Positions 1 through 9,680 of a stretch of DNA of 64,000 nt are shown piece by piece (position 1 is the stretch's first letter; each line of letters begins with the position of its first letter). The notes below the pieces were generated by a model. The model did no database searches. It was not told the DNA's origin and was given only the letters and a program-made list of their open reading frames with translations. The DNA is from Stenomitos rutilans HA7619-LM2 (GTDB lineage Bacteria; Cyanobacteriota; Cyanobacteriia; Leptolyngbyales; Leptolyngbyaceae): contig JAHHIE010000020.1 in the NCBI GenBank assembly GCA_019358945.1, positions 35,542 to 99,541 on the forward strand, in the 5' to 3' direction. The position numbers and the translations under genes are program-made.

Positions 1-27
1 TGCACCATTCTCAAGAAAGCATCTTTC

Positions 28-129
28 ATACCAATTTGCATTGAAAATGCGACACATCCTGTAGGGGCAAGGCACTGCCTTGCCCCTACCCACCGATTGA
101 TCTGTAGCCGTCATTCTTTAAATCGGTAT
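28..129 (+). repeat. 102-bp palindromic MITE-like repeat, copy 1
   Basis: ATACCAATTT...AAATCGGTAT terminal inverted repeats with central GTAGGGGCAAGGCACTGCCTTGCCCCTAC palindrome; same 102-bp length as copies at 7784-7885 and 56579-56680. Confidence 0.9.
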
Positions 130-321
130 CAGTCAGCTCGGCTATCGCATACTCCCGCCCTGAACTCAAAGTTCGGGCTAACAGCGGTAAGGCCACTTCA
201 GTGGACTCAGAGCTACGAGGCGGCTTATCAGTCCGTTGAAACGGACTTCATTCGATTAACCCGTAATTTATTGCAGGGCGAGTGATTGGGAAAGGTGCAA
301 GATTTAAGGTAACAGTCCCTA

Positions 322-369
322 TTAAACGGGTATGCTCCTAAAGCAAGTAGGAGTGTTACACCCGTTTAA
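322..369. terminator. Long inverted repeat / candidate terminator 3' of the FMN reductase gene
   Basis: TTAAACGGGT ... CTCCTA aagcaag TAGGAG ... ACCCGTTTAA, two nested stems just past the end of the minus-strand gene. Confidence 0.5.
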
Positions 370-392
370 ATTCACCATTTTGTACGTATGTT

Positions 393-968
393 TCAACTAG
401 CAACCATTGCTCGTTGAGGCAGTCCCCTTAGCTTTTGAGTATTCTCAACCATGCTTTGTGCAAAGGTATCAATCCGCTTTGAGAGGTTCTCATCCTGCAG
501 ATTGCCATCTTGATCAAAGGCTTTCCACACTTGTCCGATCGCCACCTGTTCTGGAATCGTCCAGGCGTGAATCCATCTCGTAATGGTTCGCATATCATTC
601 AGGGCATTACTATTAGACTGTCCACCTAAAACGCTCATGAGGCCAGTGACTTTGCCAGAAAAGTGGTCAAAACTCATGAGATCAAGCGCATTTTTGAGTA
701 CACCACTGAGGCTACCGTGATATTCGGGCGTCACCAGAATGATGCCGTCCGCCTCTAGCACCGCTTTGCGAAGCTTTTCGACATCGGGGTAGTCCGGGTA
801 CTCGTCACTACCATCACAAAAGGGGAGGTTTAGCTCCCGTAAATCTAGCAACTCTACTTCAGCGCCCAATGCCCTGACGCGTTCTATGACAACGCTCAAA
901 GCCTGCTGGCTGTACGATGTCGACCTTAAACTTCCAGCAATACCCACAATCTTAACCATAGATACCAA
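393..968 (-). CDS. NADPH-dependent FMN reductase family protein
   Basis: 191 aa; N-terminal VGIAGSLRSTSYSQ flavodoxin-like motif and TPEYHGSLSGVLKNALD typical of the NAD(P)H-dependent FMN reductase family. Confidence 0.88.
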   Translation of the reverse strand: MVSMVKIVGIAGSLRSTSYSQQALSVVIERVRALGAEVELLDLRELNLPFCDGSDEYPDYPDVEKLRKAVLEADGIILVTPEYHGSLSGVLKNALDLMSFDHFSGKVTGLMSVLGGQSNSNALNDMRTITRWIHAWTIPEQVAIGQVWKAFDQDGNLQDENLSKRIDTFAQSMVENTQKLRGLPQRAMVAS

Positions 969-1226
969 ACCTTCTTAATCGCTCAAGCTTCATGTGTTTC
1001 TAGTATAGCTAAAACGGATTCATTATGAGTACGCTTTAGTGTAAAATTCAGCCTGCTGTCTTGATGGTGCCTCAGGCGCAACTGCCTCTACCTCTCAAGG
1101 TAATCAGAAGCGGCAGAAGGTTGAAATCTGCCCCTGGGTGAATAGCGTTTTGGATAGACGTTACGCATGATGGGAGCGTTTGACACATGCAATGACCCAT
1201 GCAAGCGGTAATACGGTGGAAACGCT

Positions 1227-3716
1227 ATGCTCTGGACTAAGCAGCTATCGCTCAAGATCAAGTTTTTCATCGGATCGCTGTTTTACCTCAGTTACGCACC
1301 GAAGGCGTTTCGTTATTCGCGCTGGAAGGAAAGGGTTGAACGTGACGTTGCGATCGCCCCGTCTGTAGAAACCTTTGAACGACCGGGAAAATTATTGCGA
1401 GCTGAGCCGACTGCCAGCGGTGCCCAGTTTTACTTTGAGCAAGCCGAGCTAGACGTTTGCTTCCTCAAGCCTGATTTTGCACGGATGGATTGGCAACCAG
1501 GGCTACGACCCGTTCCTTACGCGATCGCTTGTCATACGTGGGAACCTGTTGCCACTCATCTAGAGGAAACAGCAGACGGTTGGACGCTCACCAGTTATGT
1601 GGATGATGCGCCAGTGCTTCAACTTGCTGTGGCCTCTGACGGTCGGGTGACGGTGCTTGACTCGCAGGGCGCGATCGTGCGAGGAGAACTGCCACCCCAA
1701 AAGACCGGGGATGGATGGACACATCGATCGACCTTACGACCAGAAGAAGCCATTTACGGGTTGGGCGAACGCGCCGTGCCGCTCAATCTACGTCTTGCCA
1801 GAGAGGTGACAGAGAAGCAGGAAATCACCCAAACGCCCAAAACCTTTCGCATGTGGAACTACGACGCAGCGGGTAAATACGACGCTGGGGCTGATCCCAT
1901 GTATATTTGCATTCCACTCTACTGGGGCTTGCATCACCAGGGCAGCTACCTCGTTTTCTATGAAAACTCGTTTGATGCCCATTTCACGTTTAGCGATGTT
2001 GCCACTGCCAGCTTTAAAGGTGGTTCTTTGCGCTATTACATGGCTGTAGGCGAACCTCAGCAGCTAATAGAGCGTTATACCGAGCTAACGGGACGATCGC
2101 CCCTACCACCCCGTTGGGCTTTAGGCTATCACCAATCGCATTGGGGGTATCGCACAGAAGACGCGGTGAGAAAAACCTACCAGGGGTTTGAGGCACATCA
2201 CTTACCCCTCAGTGTGTTTCACCTCGATATTGATGTGCAGGTGGGCTTTCGAGCGTTTACGGTTGACCCCGATCGCTTTCCCAATTTGAGAGGCTTTATT
2301 CAAGAATTGCTGGAACACGGCGTGCAGTTTGTCACGATTCTCAATCCGGGTGTCAAGCTGAGCCGTAAGAGCAACTTATTTCTGGAAGGGCGCGTGCTGG
2401 ATGCTTTCTGTCGGCTAGCCAATGGACAGTTGGTGGTTGCTCCCGTGTGGCCCGGTTGGTGCGTGTTTCCTGACTTTACCAATCCGGTAGTTCGTCGCTG
2501 GTGGAGCCGTCAGTATGAGTTTCTGCTGACTGTGGGCGTTGCGGGCTTTTGGCATGATATGAATGAGCCTGCTGCGTTTATTGCCTGGGGCGATCGCTCG
2601 CTCCCTCCCCTTGCCACACAGCATTATATGGAAGGCAGAGGGGGCAATCATCTGGAAGCCCACAATGTCTATGGTTTGTTGCAAGCTCAGGCTGGCTACC
2701 AAAGCCTGTGTGAAGCTCGTCCCAAGCAGCGTCCGTTTATCGTCTCTCGTGCGGGATGGGCCGGATTGCAACGCTACGCCTGGACGTGGACAGGTGATAT
2801 TGAATGTACTTGGACGGCGTTACGCCAAACCATTTCAACGGTCATCGGCTTAGGTCTGTCAGGCATTCCGTACAGCGGCCCTGACATCGGTGGGTTTCAG
2901 GGCAATCCATCGGCAGAATTGTATCTACGCTGGTTTCAAATGTGTAGCTTCATCACCTTCTGTCGCACGCATTCGGCCAATAATGTGGAAGATCGCACAC
3001 CCTGGTCGTATGGCGAGCCAACCCTGAGTGTAATTCGCTCGTTTCTGCAACTCCGCTATCGGCTGCTGCCCTATTTCTACACGCTGTGTTGGGATGCGTC
3101 GCAGAAGGGCTATCCACCTGTGCGTCCTGTGTTTTGGCTCAATCCAACGAACCCAACCTTGTGGAATATCGATGATGCCTTTCTGCTAGGCGATCGCATG
3201 CTAATCTATCCCATTTTGCAGGAGGGGCAGCGATCGCGTGCCATCACCTTGCCTACGGGGCACTGGTATCACTTCTGGGATGATCAATTGTTGGAAGGAT
3301 CCGTAACGCTCGATGCGCCTCTGGAGCAAATTCCTGTTTTGGTGAAAGCAGGAACCATTCTGCCGATGGCAGAGGGCGGCTCGTTTAACCTGATACCTAA
3401 GCAAAACTTGGAGGGAAAACACCTAACGCTACATCTCTATCCACTCACGGAAGGGTCGAGTGAATGGACGCTTTACACCGATGTAGGGGATGGGTATGAA
3501 GCGTCTCGGCTCGATCGTCTCTCTATGCAGCGTATTGCGGGTGGTTTAGATCTTTCCTGGGAGGCTGAGGGCGATTTTCCTTTTCCTTATGCATCAATTC
3601 AAGTGCATGTGCATGGAATGAGCATCCAGCAAGCCTGGGTGGATGGAGAGGCCACAACGGTTCAGGAGAATCAGGTCAATATCCGCGATCGCTTTGCCCA
3701 CATGCATGTGAAGTAA
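1227..3716 (+). CDS. Glycoside hydrolase family 31 (alpha-glucosidase-like)
   Basis: 829 aa; GYHQSHWGYR, FWHDMNEPAAF catalytic region, WTGDIECTW, SGPDIGGF motifs of GH31. Confidence 0.93.
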   Translation: MLWTKQLSLKIKFFIGSLFYLSYAPKAFRYSRWKERVERDVAIAPSVETFERPGKLLRAEPTASGAQFYFEQAELDVCFLKPDFARMDWQPGLRPVPYAIACHTWEPVATHLEETADGWTLTSYVDDAPVLQLAVASDGRVTVLDSQGAIVRGELPPQKTGDGWTHRSTLRPEEAIYGLGERAVPLNLRLAREVTEKQEITQTPKTFRMWNYDAAGKYDAGADPMYICIPLYWGLHHQGSYLVFYENSFDAHFTFSDVATASFKGGSLRYYMAVGEPQQLIERYTELTGRSPLPPRWALGYHQSHWGYRTEDAVRKTYQGFEAHHLPLSVFHLDIDVQVGFRAFTVDPDRFPNLRGFIQELLEHGVQFVTILNPGVKLSRKSNLFLEGRVLDAFCRLANGQLVVAPVWPGWCVFPDFTNPVVRRWWSRQYEFLLTVGVAGFWHDMNEPAAFIAWGDRSLPPLATQHYMEGRGGNHLEAHNVYGLLQAQAGYQSLCEARPKQRPFIVSRAGWAGLQRYAWTWTGDIECTWTALRQTISTVIGLGLSGIPYSGPDIGGFQGNPSAELYLRWFQMCSFITFCRTHSANNVEDRTPWSYGEPTLSVIRSFLQLRYRLLPYFYTLCWDASQKGYPPVRPVFWLNPTNPTLWNIDDAFLLGDRMLIYPILQEGQRSRAITLPTGHWYHFWDDQLLEGSVTLDAPLEQIPVLVKAGTILPMAEGGSFNLIPKQNLEGKHLTLHLYPLTEGSSEWTLYTDVGDGYEASRLDRLSMQRIAGGLDLSWEAEGDFPFPYASIQVHVHGMSIQQAWVDGEATTVQENQVNIRDRFAHMHVK

Positions 3717-3773
3717 GCCGCCTCATTGGTTGATGGATAAAGCTAAAACGAGCAGTGAGTTAGAGAATGAATC

Positions 3774-4079
3774 ATGGATCGTTTGACGCGACTCCGCCAC
3801 CAGTATCTTGAGCTAACCAACCATGTCTTGCCGAACCTGGCTACTGCTCGCCACTTTCCAGTGCGCTACAATCACTGCTTTCAACGTATCATTTTAGACA
3901 ACCTTTTTGGTCGCTGCTGGTATGAAGTGTTAGAACGCCAGCGAGAACCTGCCTATAAGCAATTAACCGCAGCACATTTAGAGCAAGCGATCGCCCTGGC
4001 TCATTGCATTATTGACCAACCGGATTCTTACCTGCGATCGCTCAATCAGAACGGCCTAAACTGGCGTGGGAAGGTATAG
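3774..4079 (+). CDS. Small conserved-type hypothetical protein (101 aa)
   Basis: Intact ORF with HIP1 sites, same strand as upstream GH31; resembles small cyanobacterial conserved proteins. Confidence 0.6.
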   Translation: MDRLTRLRHQYLELTNHVLPNLATARHFPVRYNHCFQRIILDNLFGRCWYEVLERQREPAYKQLTAAHLEQAIALAHCIIDQPDSYLRSLNQNGLNWRGKV

Positions 4080-4182
4080 TACCAGTTTTCAGTTTTAAGT
4101 TTTGAGTTTTGAGTGACCGAACCTGCGTAGCATCGGTGGTTGGAGTGCCTCAGCGGTAGCTCAATGAAAAGGAAATGGATCG

Positions 4183-4809
4183 TCAGTGCATGCCACTGCC
4201 CTCAAACCACGCAAGCACCCCAAACAGGATGAACAGTGCTCCGCCGCTCCCTGTAATCAGCTTTTCGGACAGGTGTGCGGCCAGTAACCGTCCGCCCATT
4301 ACTGCGATCGCGGCGCAAACGGCATGTCCGGCAATGGCACCTGCTGTCACGCCCCACGGATCTTTAGCGGCAGCCAGCGCGATCGTCGCAAACTGTGTGC
4401 GATCGCCCCATTCGCCCATAAACGTGAGTGCAAACGCTTGCAGAACGATGCCTCGTCTCATGCCTCGCTTCTTGGTGAGCGTGTCAGCCTGTTGAATAGT
4501 TTCCTCTGCCTCTTTCACTTCCTCACAGATTGCCGTATTCGACATTTGGCTGGCATCGTATAGTAACTTAACGCCAAAGCCAACAAATAGCACAACCTCG
4601 GCTATGTGGAGCACCATTTTGGGCAACAGCGACACCACTTGCCCCATCAGCACTGACAGCACGGTCATCGTTGCCAAGGCCGCGATCGCGCCCACAAAGA
4701 CCAGGCGGCGAGAGTGGCGCATCGCCAAAAGCATGGCGATAAAAAACGTTTTATCGCCCAATTCTGAAACTGTAATTAACAACAATCCAGCCGTAAACGC
4801 TGCTAACAT
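4183..4809 (-). CDS. TMEM165/GDT1 (UPF0016) family cation transporter
   Basis: Two hallmark motifs ELGDKTFF and EWGDRTQF; start moved to the ATG at 4809, which has GAGGAG 10 nt upstream (the track start at 4818 is TTG, abutting the SD). Confidence 0.92.
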   Translation of the reverse strand: MLAAFTAGLLLITVSELGDKTFFIAMLLAMRHSRRLVFVGAIAALATMTVLSVLMGQVVSLLPKMVLHIAEVVLFVGFGVKLLYDASQMSNTAICEEVKEAEETIQQADTLTKKRGMRRGIVLQAFALTFMGEWGDRTQFATIALAAAKDPWGVTAGAIAGHAVCAAIAVMGGRLLAAHLSEKLITGSGGALFILFGVLAWFEGSGMH

Positions 4810-4892
4810 TGCTCTCAAACTCCTCAGGATCGCGGTATCTGAGTGAGCTTGATGAGAACTGCAACAGCTTCACCAAGCTCACATCTGTGAAC

Positions 4893-5073
4893 TCAGTGAA
4901 GGTCTCGCTTGCAAATCGTTGTTAGTGTTTAGTGGTTTCCTCTCAGCAATGTTTCAAAGGCTAAGAACTAAAACCGTTCAACTAAATTTTTATTTGTCAT
5001 CTGAACCAGGCTTATCGCCAGTATGTTGACTCAGATGGGCTGACGTATCGTCAGCAGCTACTCCCCTTCAAAC
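4893..5073 (-). promoter_or_regulatory. yybP-ykoY-type manganese riboswitch aptamer
   Basis: Minus-strand leader of the GDT1 gene has GAAGGGGAGUAGCUGCUGACGAUACGUCAGCCC and, at the 3' end, GCAAGCGAGACCUUCA closing P1 (UGAAGG/CCUUCA), as in the yybP-ykoY family. Confidence 0.8.
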
Positions 5074-5230
5074 ATTTGTATTGTACAGGCACTTGACTAC
5101 TCAAGCAATCCACAAATCTGGAAGAAGGCAGAGGACAGAGGGCAGAAGGTAAAAGACAAAAGACAGAGGAATGGGGCAGGGGGTAGAGTTAAAGCTACCT
5201 CGTCCTTCCACAAGCCTTTGCTTTAACAAA

Positions 5231-6994
5231 TTAAACGCCTCTCTCTGGGGCTGACACCTGCCAGACGTAAGCTTCGGGCAGGAGAGGTTGGAGGAAACGC
5301 GATCGCTCCAATGCCTGTTTCAACGGCTGTGACGGGCGAAACGCGATGACTGTTGAGCCATCTGTTTGCAACGTGAAAGCTGCGCTGGTCACCCAATTGG
5401 CATCTTGCAGGAGCAGCAGTCGCACGTTGGGGCTTAGCCGATAGCTGAGCGAAATCAAATTACCCAGGTTTGTGGCATCGTCGCCAGCATCACTCACCAG
5501 CAGTGGAGAGGGTTCTGCATTAAGCCGATGAGCAATGGTGGCATTGAAGTAGCTCTGGTGTTCGTGCCACCAGGTCAGAGAGGCTGCGCTCATCATAAAG
5601 GAGGCGAGGCTGGCAATCAAAAGAGCCAACAAAACGATGCGCCACGCCATGCGGCTGGCAAACGTCCAGGTGTAAGAGGTGAAGCGCAATATAAAGCGGG
5701 ATGGATTGATCGATCGACGCGGTCTGGCGCTGAGGTAATGGGGTTTTGGTGTCAGTCGGGTGGCTAAGAAAGAGGCGATCGCCAACTGCACACCGGGATA
5801 GCACAACGCGAAAGCAGGATTAACCGTTGATTGCTGACTGTTGAGGACGAGGTCTGACAGCACCAGAACTAGAAAGGGCATGATGGTTGAGGTCAGCACA
5901 AACAACCAGGCACGATCGACCCGCTGGTAAAGTGCATAAAACGCCCACACAATCAATGCAGCAAGGCATAACCGTATCACCCACAGCCAGGGCTGACCAA
6001 ACCCAGAATCCACGTCTAGAAACACCGTGGTTACGCTCAAGAGCCAAAGCGTTGCTACATGCCCCAGGCTTGATGAACTGGGGTGCCATTGACTGGTTGT
6101 AAAGGAGTGCTGAACGTGCGTGAGCCAAACCAAAAGCCAGGGCATAAACAGCAAACCAGCCACCAATAGAGAGAGCCAGAAACCGTTGAGCCTCTGATGA
6201 AGGCTGATCCGTGACTTAGAGGCGATCGCGCTCTGCATAATCCAAAGGGTATGTCCGATGAGTATAAGCACAAACAACGGATGTGTATACAGCCCCAACG
6301 TAACGACCAGTGTATACAACCCCCAATGCTGCCAGGCGAACGGCGGACGCTTGAGAACGTCGCGAGAACGAATTTTAGGCACGTCGGATAGTCGGGTTGC
6401 GCGCAGGAGGAGGTAATGACTAGCAATGACGGCAAGCGTCAGCAAGGTCAAAGGGCACGCTGTCTGCGCAAACAGAATCTCAAAAGGAGAAAGCGCAAGA
6501 AACGTGGTTGCCAACAAAGCAATGGCAGATGAGGCAAACAACTCCCAAGCAAGAGCGGCCATCAACGGGAGCGCGAGCAGGCTCAGCCACGCAGGCAGTA
6601 AGCGTGGTGCGGTGAGTGGGCTACCAAAGAGTGCCTGTATGGGTCTACCTAACGTTTGCACCCAGAGGCGATCAAGCAGAAAATACAGAGGAGGGTGCTG
6701 TGGGGTTTCCAGCGCCAGCGATCGCACTGTATCAACCAACGTACTGTCTGGCTTTGGTTGTTGAAAGCGCAACAGGTCTTTTGCCGGAATCACCTGATTC
6801 TGGAAGATTGCTTGAGCGACTGCCTGCTGAGTGTAGCCTGCTGCCCGCAGCGATGTCTCTACCTCACTGGGTGCATACACTTTGTGGTTCAGGTTGACGA
6901 AGTGAAACACAATTCCCATCACCAAAAAATGGATGACGAGCAACCGCAACCAGGTGGGAGACAAGGGACGATTCTGGTCAAAAACAGCTTTCAT
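5231..6994 (-). CDS. GT-C/GT39-like membrane glycosyltransferase family protein
   Basis: 587 aa, many TM segments, QHPPLYFLLDRLW motif; aligns by eye with 25191..26789. Confidence 0.72.
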   Translation of the reverse strand: MKAVFDQNRPLSPTWLRLLVIHFLVMGIVFHFVNLNHKVYAPSEVETSLRAAGYTQQAVAQAIFQNQVIPAKDLLRFQQPKPDSTLVDTVRSLALETPQHPPLYFLLDRLWVQTLGRPIQALFGSPLTAPRLLPAWLSLLALPLMAALAWELFASSAIALLATTFLALSPFEILFAQTACPLTLLTLAVIASHYLLLRATRLSDVPKIRSRDVLKRPPFAWQHWGLYTLVVTLGLYTHPLFVLILIGHTLWIMQSAIASKSRISLHQRLNGFWLSLLVAGLLFMPWLLVWLTHVQHSFTTSQWHPSSSSLGHVATLWLLSVTTVFLDVDSGFGQPWLWVIRLCLAALIVWAFYALYQRVDRAWLFVLTSTIMPFLVLVLSDLVLNSQQSTVNPAFALCYPGVQLAIASFLATRLTPKPHYLSARPRRSINPSRFILRFTSYTWTFASRMAWRIVLLALLIASLASFMMSAASLTWWHEHQSYFNATIAHRLNAEPSPLLVSDAGDDATNLGNLISLSYRLSPNVRLLLLQDANWVTSAAFTLQTDGSTVIAFRPSQPLKQALERSRFLQPLLPEAYVWQVSAPERGV

Positions 6995-7015
6995 GTGGGC
7001 TTGTGCCTATGTCAT

Positions 7016-7690
7016 TTAAGGCTTCTCAGTCGGCACCGTTGTTTCGGCAGTGGGCAACCTAAAGAACTTTGGCAACAGCAACCCCGTCCTGGCTTGATAG
7101 TCAGTAAACGTGGGATAACGTGCGAGAGATTGATCTTTCTTACGCATGCTGGGCAGAAACAGCACGCTCACAAATAGCGCCAGAATAGCGAAGGGAAGCC
7201 AGTGCTGAGCTAGCAACGCAAACGAGCTATAAATCAGAATCTCACCCAAATAATTGGGGTTGCGGCTGCGGGCAAAGCACCCTTCGGTAATGAGACCTGG
7301 CTGATATTTGAGCGTGTAATACTTTTGAGCATCGCTGACGTAATGGAGGAACGTCCCAACAAGGTTCAACGCGATCGCCAGTGCCACCAGAGGCAGAGGC
7401 GGCACGGTACCACGGCTGACCAGTAAGAAGGGCGTGACCCAGTAGAGCACAAGCAGCATGAATACGCCGATCGCGCCACTAAGAGACATTTCCTGCTCCC
7501 ATTGGCGATCGGGGTAGAGCTGATCTTTCAGCAGCCAGAGAAACCCATAGGTGCCATGTAGTGCCAGGTAAACCCAGGGGCCAAGCGTAAAATTTTGGTA
7601 CACCAGCATGAGACCAACGACGATCGCAGCCGTGAGTCCCTTGTGCAAATTGATGGCATGTTTTGCTTTCATCACACCGTGATACACCAC
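7016..7690 (-). CDS. Isoprenylcysteine methyltransferase / DUF1295-like membrane methyltransferase
   Basis: 224 aa; SRNPNYLGEILIYSSF motif, multiple TM helices. Confidence 0.75.
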   Translation of the reverse strand: MVYHGVMKAKHAINLHKGLTAAIVVGLMLVYQNFTLGPWVYLALHGTYGFLWLLKDQLYPDRQWEQEMSLSGAIGVFMLLVLYWVTPFLLVSRGTVPPLPLVALAIALNLVGTFLHYVSDAQKYYTLKYQPGLITEGCFARSRNPNYLGEILIYSSFALLAQHWLPFAILALFVSVLFLPSMRKKDQSLARYPTFTDYQARTGLLLPKFFRLPTAETTVPTEKP

Positions 7691-7783
7691 TACAAGGATG
7701 AACAGAATTTACCCAGTTAAAAACTTGTTCCTTGCTTGTTGTATCAGATTTGCAGCCGTATGTAAGCAGCCAAGCATTTAGTA

Positions 7784-7885
7784 ATACCAATTTGAATTGA
7801 AAATGCGACACATCCTGTAGGGGTAAGGCAATGCCTTGCCCCTACCCACCGATTGATCTGTAGCCGTCATTCTTTAAATCGGTAT
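7784..7885 (+). repeat. 102-bp palindromic MITE-like repeat, copy 2
   Basis: Nearly identical to copy 1; central GTAGGGGTAAGGCAATGCCTTGCCCCTAC. Confidence 0.9.
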
Positions 7886-8095
7886 AACACTGCGCATGAC
7901 AGCGCCCAAAGCTATTCGGCAAAGCCCAGCAATGGTGGCATTCTCGTTCAACTTGCCAATAGCTTTTTGATGTGACGGTACGATCTAACAGACTCAGCGG
8001 TGTAACCGCATCTACAGAGCGCTGCTCTCATCGAGCAGTGCCATGCGTCGTTGCTGCGAGGCTAGCCCAATCAGGCATTTGCTACAGGGAGGAAA

Positions 8096-8809
8096 CTAGA
8101 CAGCAAGATACTTGTGCACAAGCGCATCGCTGAGATCGGCGGTATGGCCCTTTGCGACGACCGAGCCTTTTTCCATGATGAAAAACTTTTGGGCAAGCTG
8201 ACGGGCAAAGTCAATTTTTTGCTCCACCACCACTACCGTGATGCCTTTTTCGCGATTAATGCGTTTCAAGGTATCTTCAATCTCTTGCACGATCGAGGGT
8301 TGAATGCCTTCCGTTGGCTCATCCAGCAGCATGATTTTAGGATTGCTCAACAGCCCACGCGCGATCGCCAACTGCTGCTGTTGCCCACCGCTCAACAACC
8401 CGCCCTGCCGCTTGAGATGCTGCTTGAGCATCGGGAAAAACTCAAACACCTCTTCTGAGATTTTCTTCGGCTTGTCTTTGGCGGCTGTCATGCCCAACTT
8501 CAAGTTATCCAGCACCGATAGGTAAGGGATGATTTCGCGTCCCTGGGGGATGAACGAAATGCCATAGCGAGCACGCAAGTATGTGGGGGTTTTGGTAATC
8601 TCATCAGCATCAAATACAATGCTGCCAGACATGACTTTATTCAAGCCAATCACACTCCGCAAAAGCGTCGTTTTACCCACACCATTGCGCCCCAAAATAC
8701 ATGCAATTTCACCCTTTTCAACCGCCATATCGACGTTGAACAGCACAGGCGTTTGACCGTAGGAAACAGTCACATCTGTTAAATTAAGCAGCGGCATCGA
8801 TTCGTTCAC
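8096..8809 (-). CDS. urtE: Urea ABC transporter ATP-binding subunit UrtE
   Basis: LivF-like ATPase (GRNGVGKTT, LSGGQQQQLAIARGL), last gene of urt operon. Confidence 0.93.
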   Translation of the reverse strand: MNESMPLLNLTDVTVSYGQTPVLFNVDMAVEKGEIACILGRNGVGKTTLLRSVIGLNKVMSGSIVFDADEITKTPTYLRARYGISFIPQGREIIPYLSVLDNLKLGMTAAKDKPKKISEEVFEFFPMLKQHLKRQGGLLSGGQQQQLAIARGLLSNPKIMLLDEPTEGIQPSIVQEIEDTLKRINREKGITVVVVEQKIDFARQLAQKFFIMEKGSVVAKGHTADLSDALVHKYLAV

Positions 8810-9581
8810 GACCTAAATACACCTCAATAACTTTGGGATTTGACTGGACTTCCTGGACGGAGCCTTCGGTTAATTTCTCGCCCTGATGCAACACCACAAT
8901 ACGCTGGGCAATCTGCTTCACAAACTCCATGTCATGCTCAATTACCACAACGGCATGATGGTTAGCAAGGGTTTTGATAATCTCACCCGTTTCATGGGTT
9001 TCATCAGGCGTCATCCCTGCGGTTGGCTCATCCAGCAATACCACAGTGGGATCTTGAGCCAACACCATGCCGATTTCAATCCATTGCTTTTGACCATGAG
9101 ATAAGGAAGAGACTCTGCTAAACGCTTTGTCCAAAAGACCAATGCGCTCTAAGACCGTTTCAATTTTGGCTTTTTTAACGCTGGTAAGCTTGGCTTTGAT
9201 GGATGAAAAGACGCTGTGAGATCCCTTTAAAGCCAACAAAATGTTATCAAAGACGGTCAGCTCGTTGTAAACGTTGGGATTCTGGAATTTGCGCCCAATG
9301 CCCATGTGCGCGATCGCGTGAGCACTGCGATTGGTAATATCTTGCCCCTGATAGTAAACATGCCCAGATGCCACTGGAGATTTGCCCACAATGGCGTCAA
9401 GCAGCGTACTTTTGCCAGCACCGTTTGGCCCAATGATGGTCACAATTTCTCGATCAGCAACATCCAGGCTCACGCCCTTGATGGCCTGAAAGCCTGAGAA
9501 AACGACCTTGACATCTCTGACAGAGAGAATGGCTTCGAGGGGTTCTGCCCTGGATTCATTGGCAGACACAAGTGTATCCAT
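8784..9581 (-). CDS. urtD: Urea ABC transporter ATP-binding subunit UrtD
   Basis: LivG-like ATPase (GPNGAGKSTLLDAI, LSHGQKQWIEIGMVL) overlapping urtE start. Confidence 0.93.
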   Translation of the reverse strand: MDTLVSANESRAEPLEAILSVRDVKVVFSGFQAIKGVSLDVADREIVTIIGPNGAGKSTLLDAIVGKSPVASGHVYYQGQDITNRSAHAIAHMGIGRKFQNPNVYNELTVFDNILLALKGSHSVFSSIKAKLTSVKKAKIETVLERIGLLDKAFSRVSSLSHGQKQWIEIGMVLAQDPTVVLLDEPTAGMTPDETHETGEIIKTLANHHAVVVIEHDMEFVKQIAQRIVVLHQGEKLTEGSVQEVQSNPKVIEVYLGRERIDAAA

Positions 9582-9680
9582 AAACCTAGCCTTGTACGTT
9601 CAGTTTGTTACCGTAACCTAACATCCCCGGTCAATGCGTTCTGTGACCTAAGTAGCGATTTGCATTGGGGATGAATTGGC

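Noticed and set aside
97-285. 62-aa ORF at the left edge
   Set aside because: Lies across MITE copy 1 and the palindrome run; no coding signature.
7886-8095. Possible gene or IS remnant between MITE copy 2 and urtE
   Set aside because: Minus strand reads ...LNENATIAGLCRIALGAVMRSV with stops; no family recognised, too short to claim.
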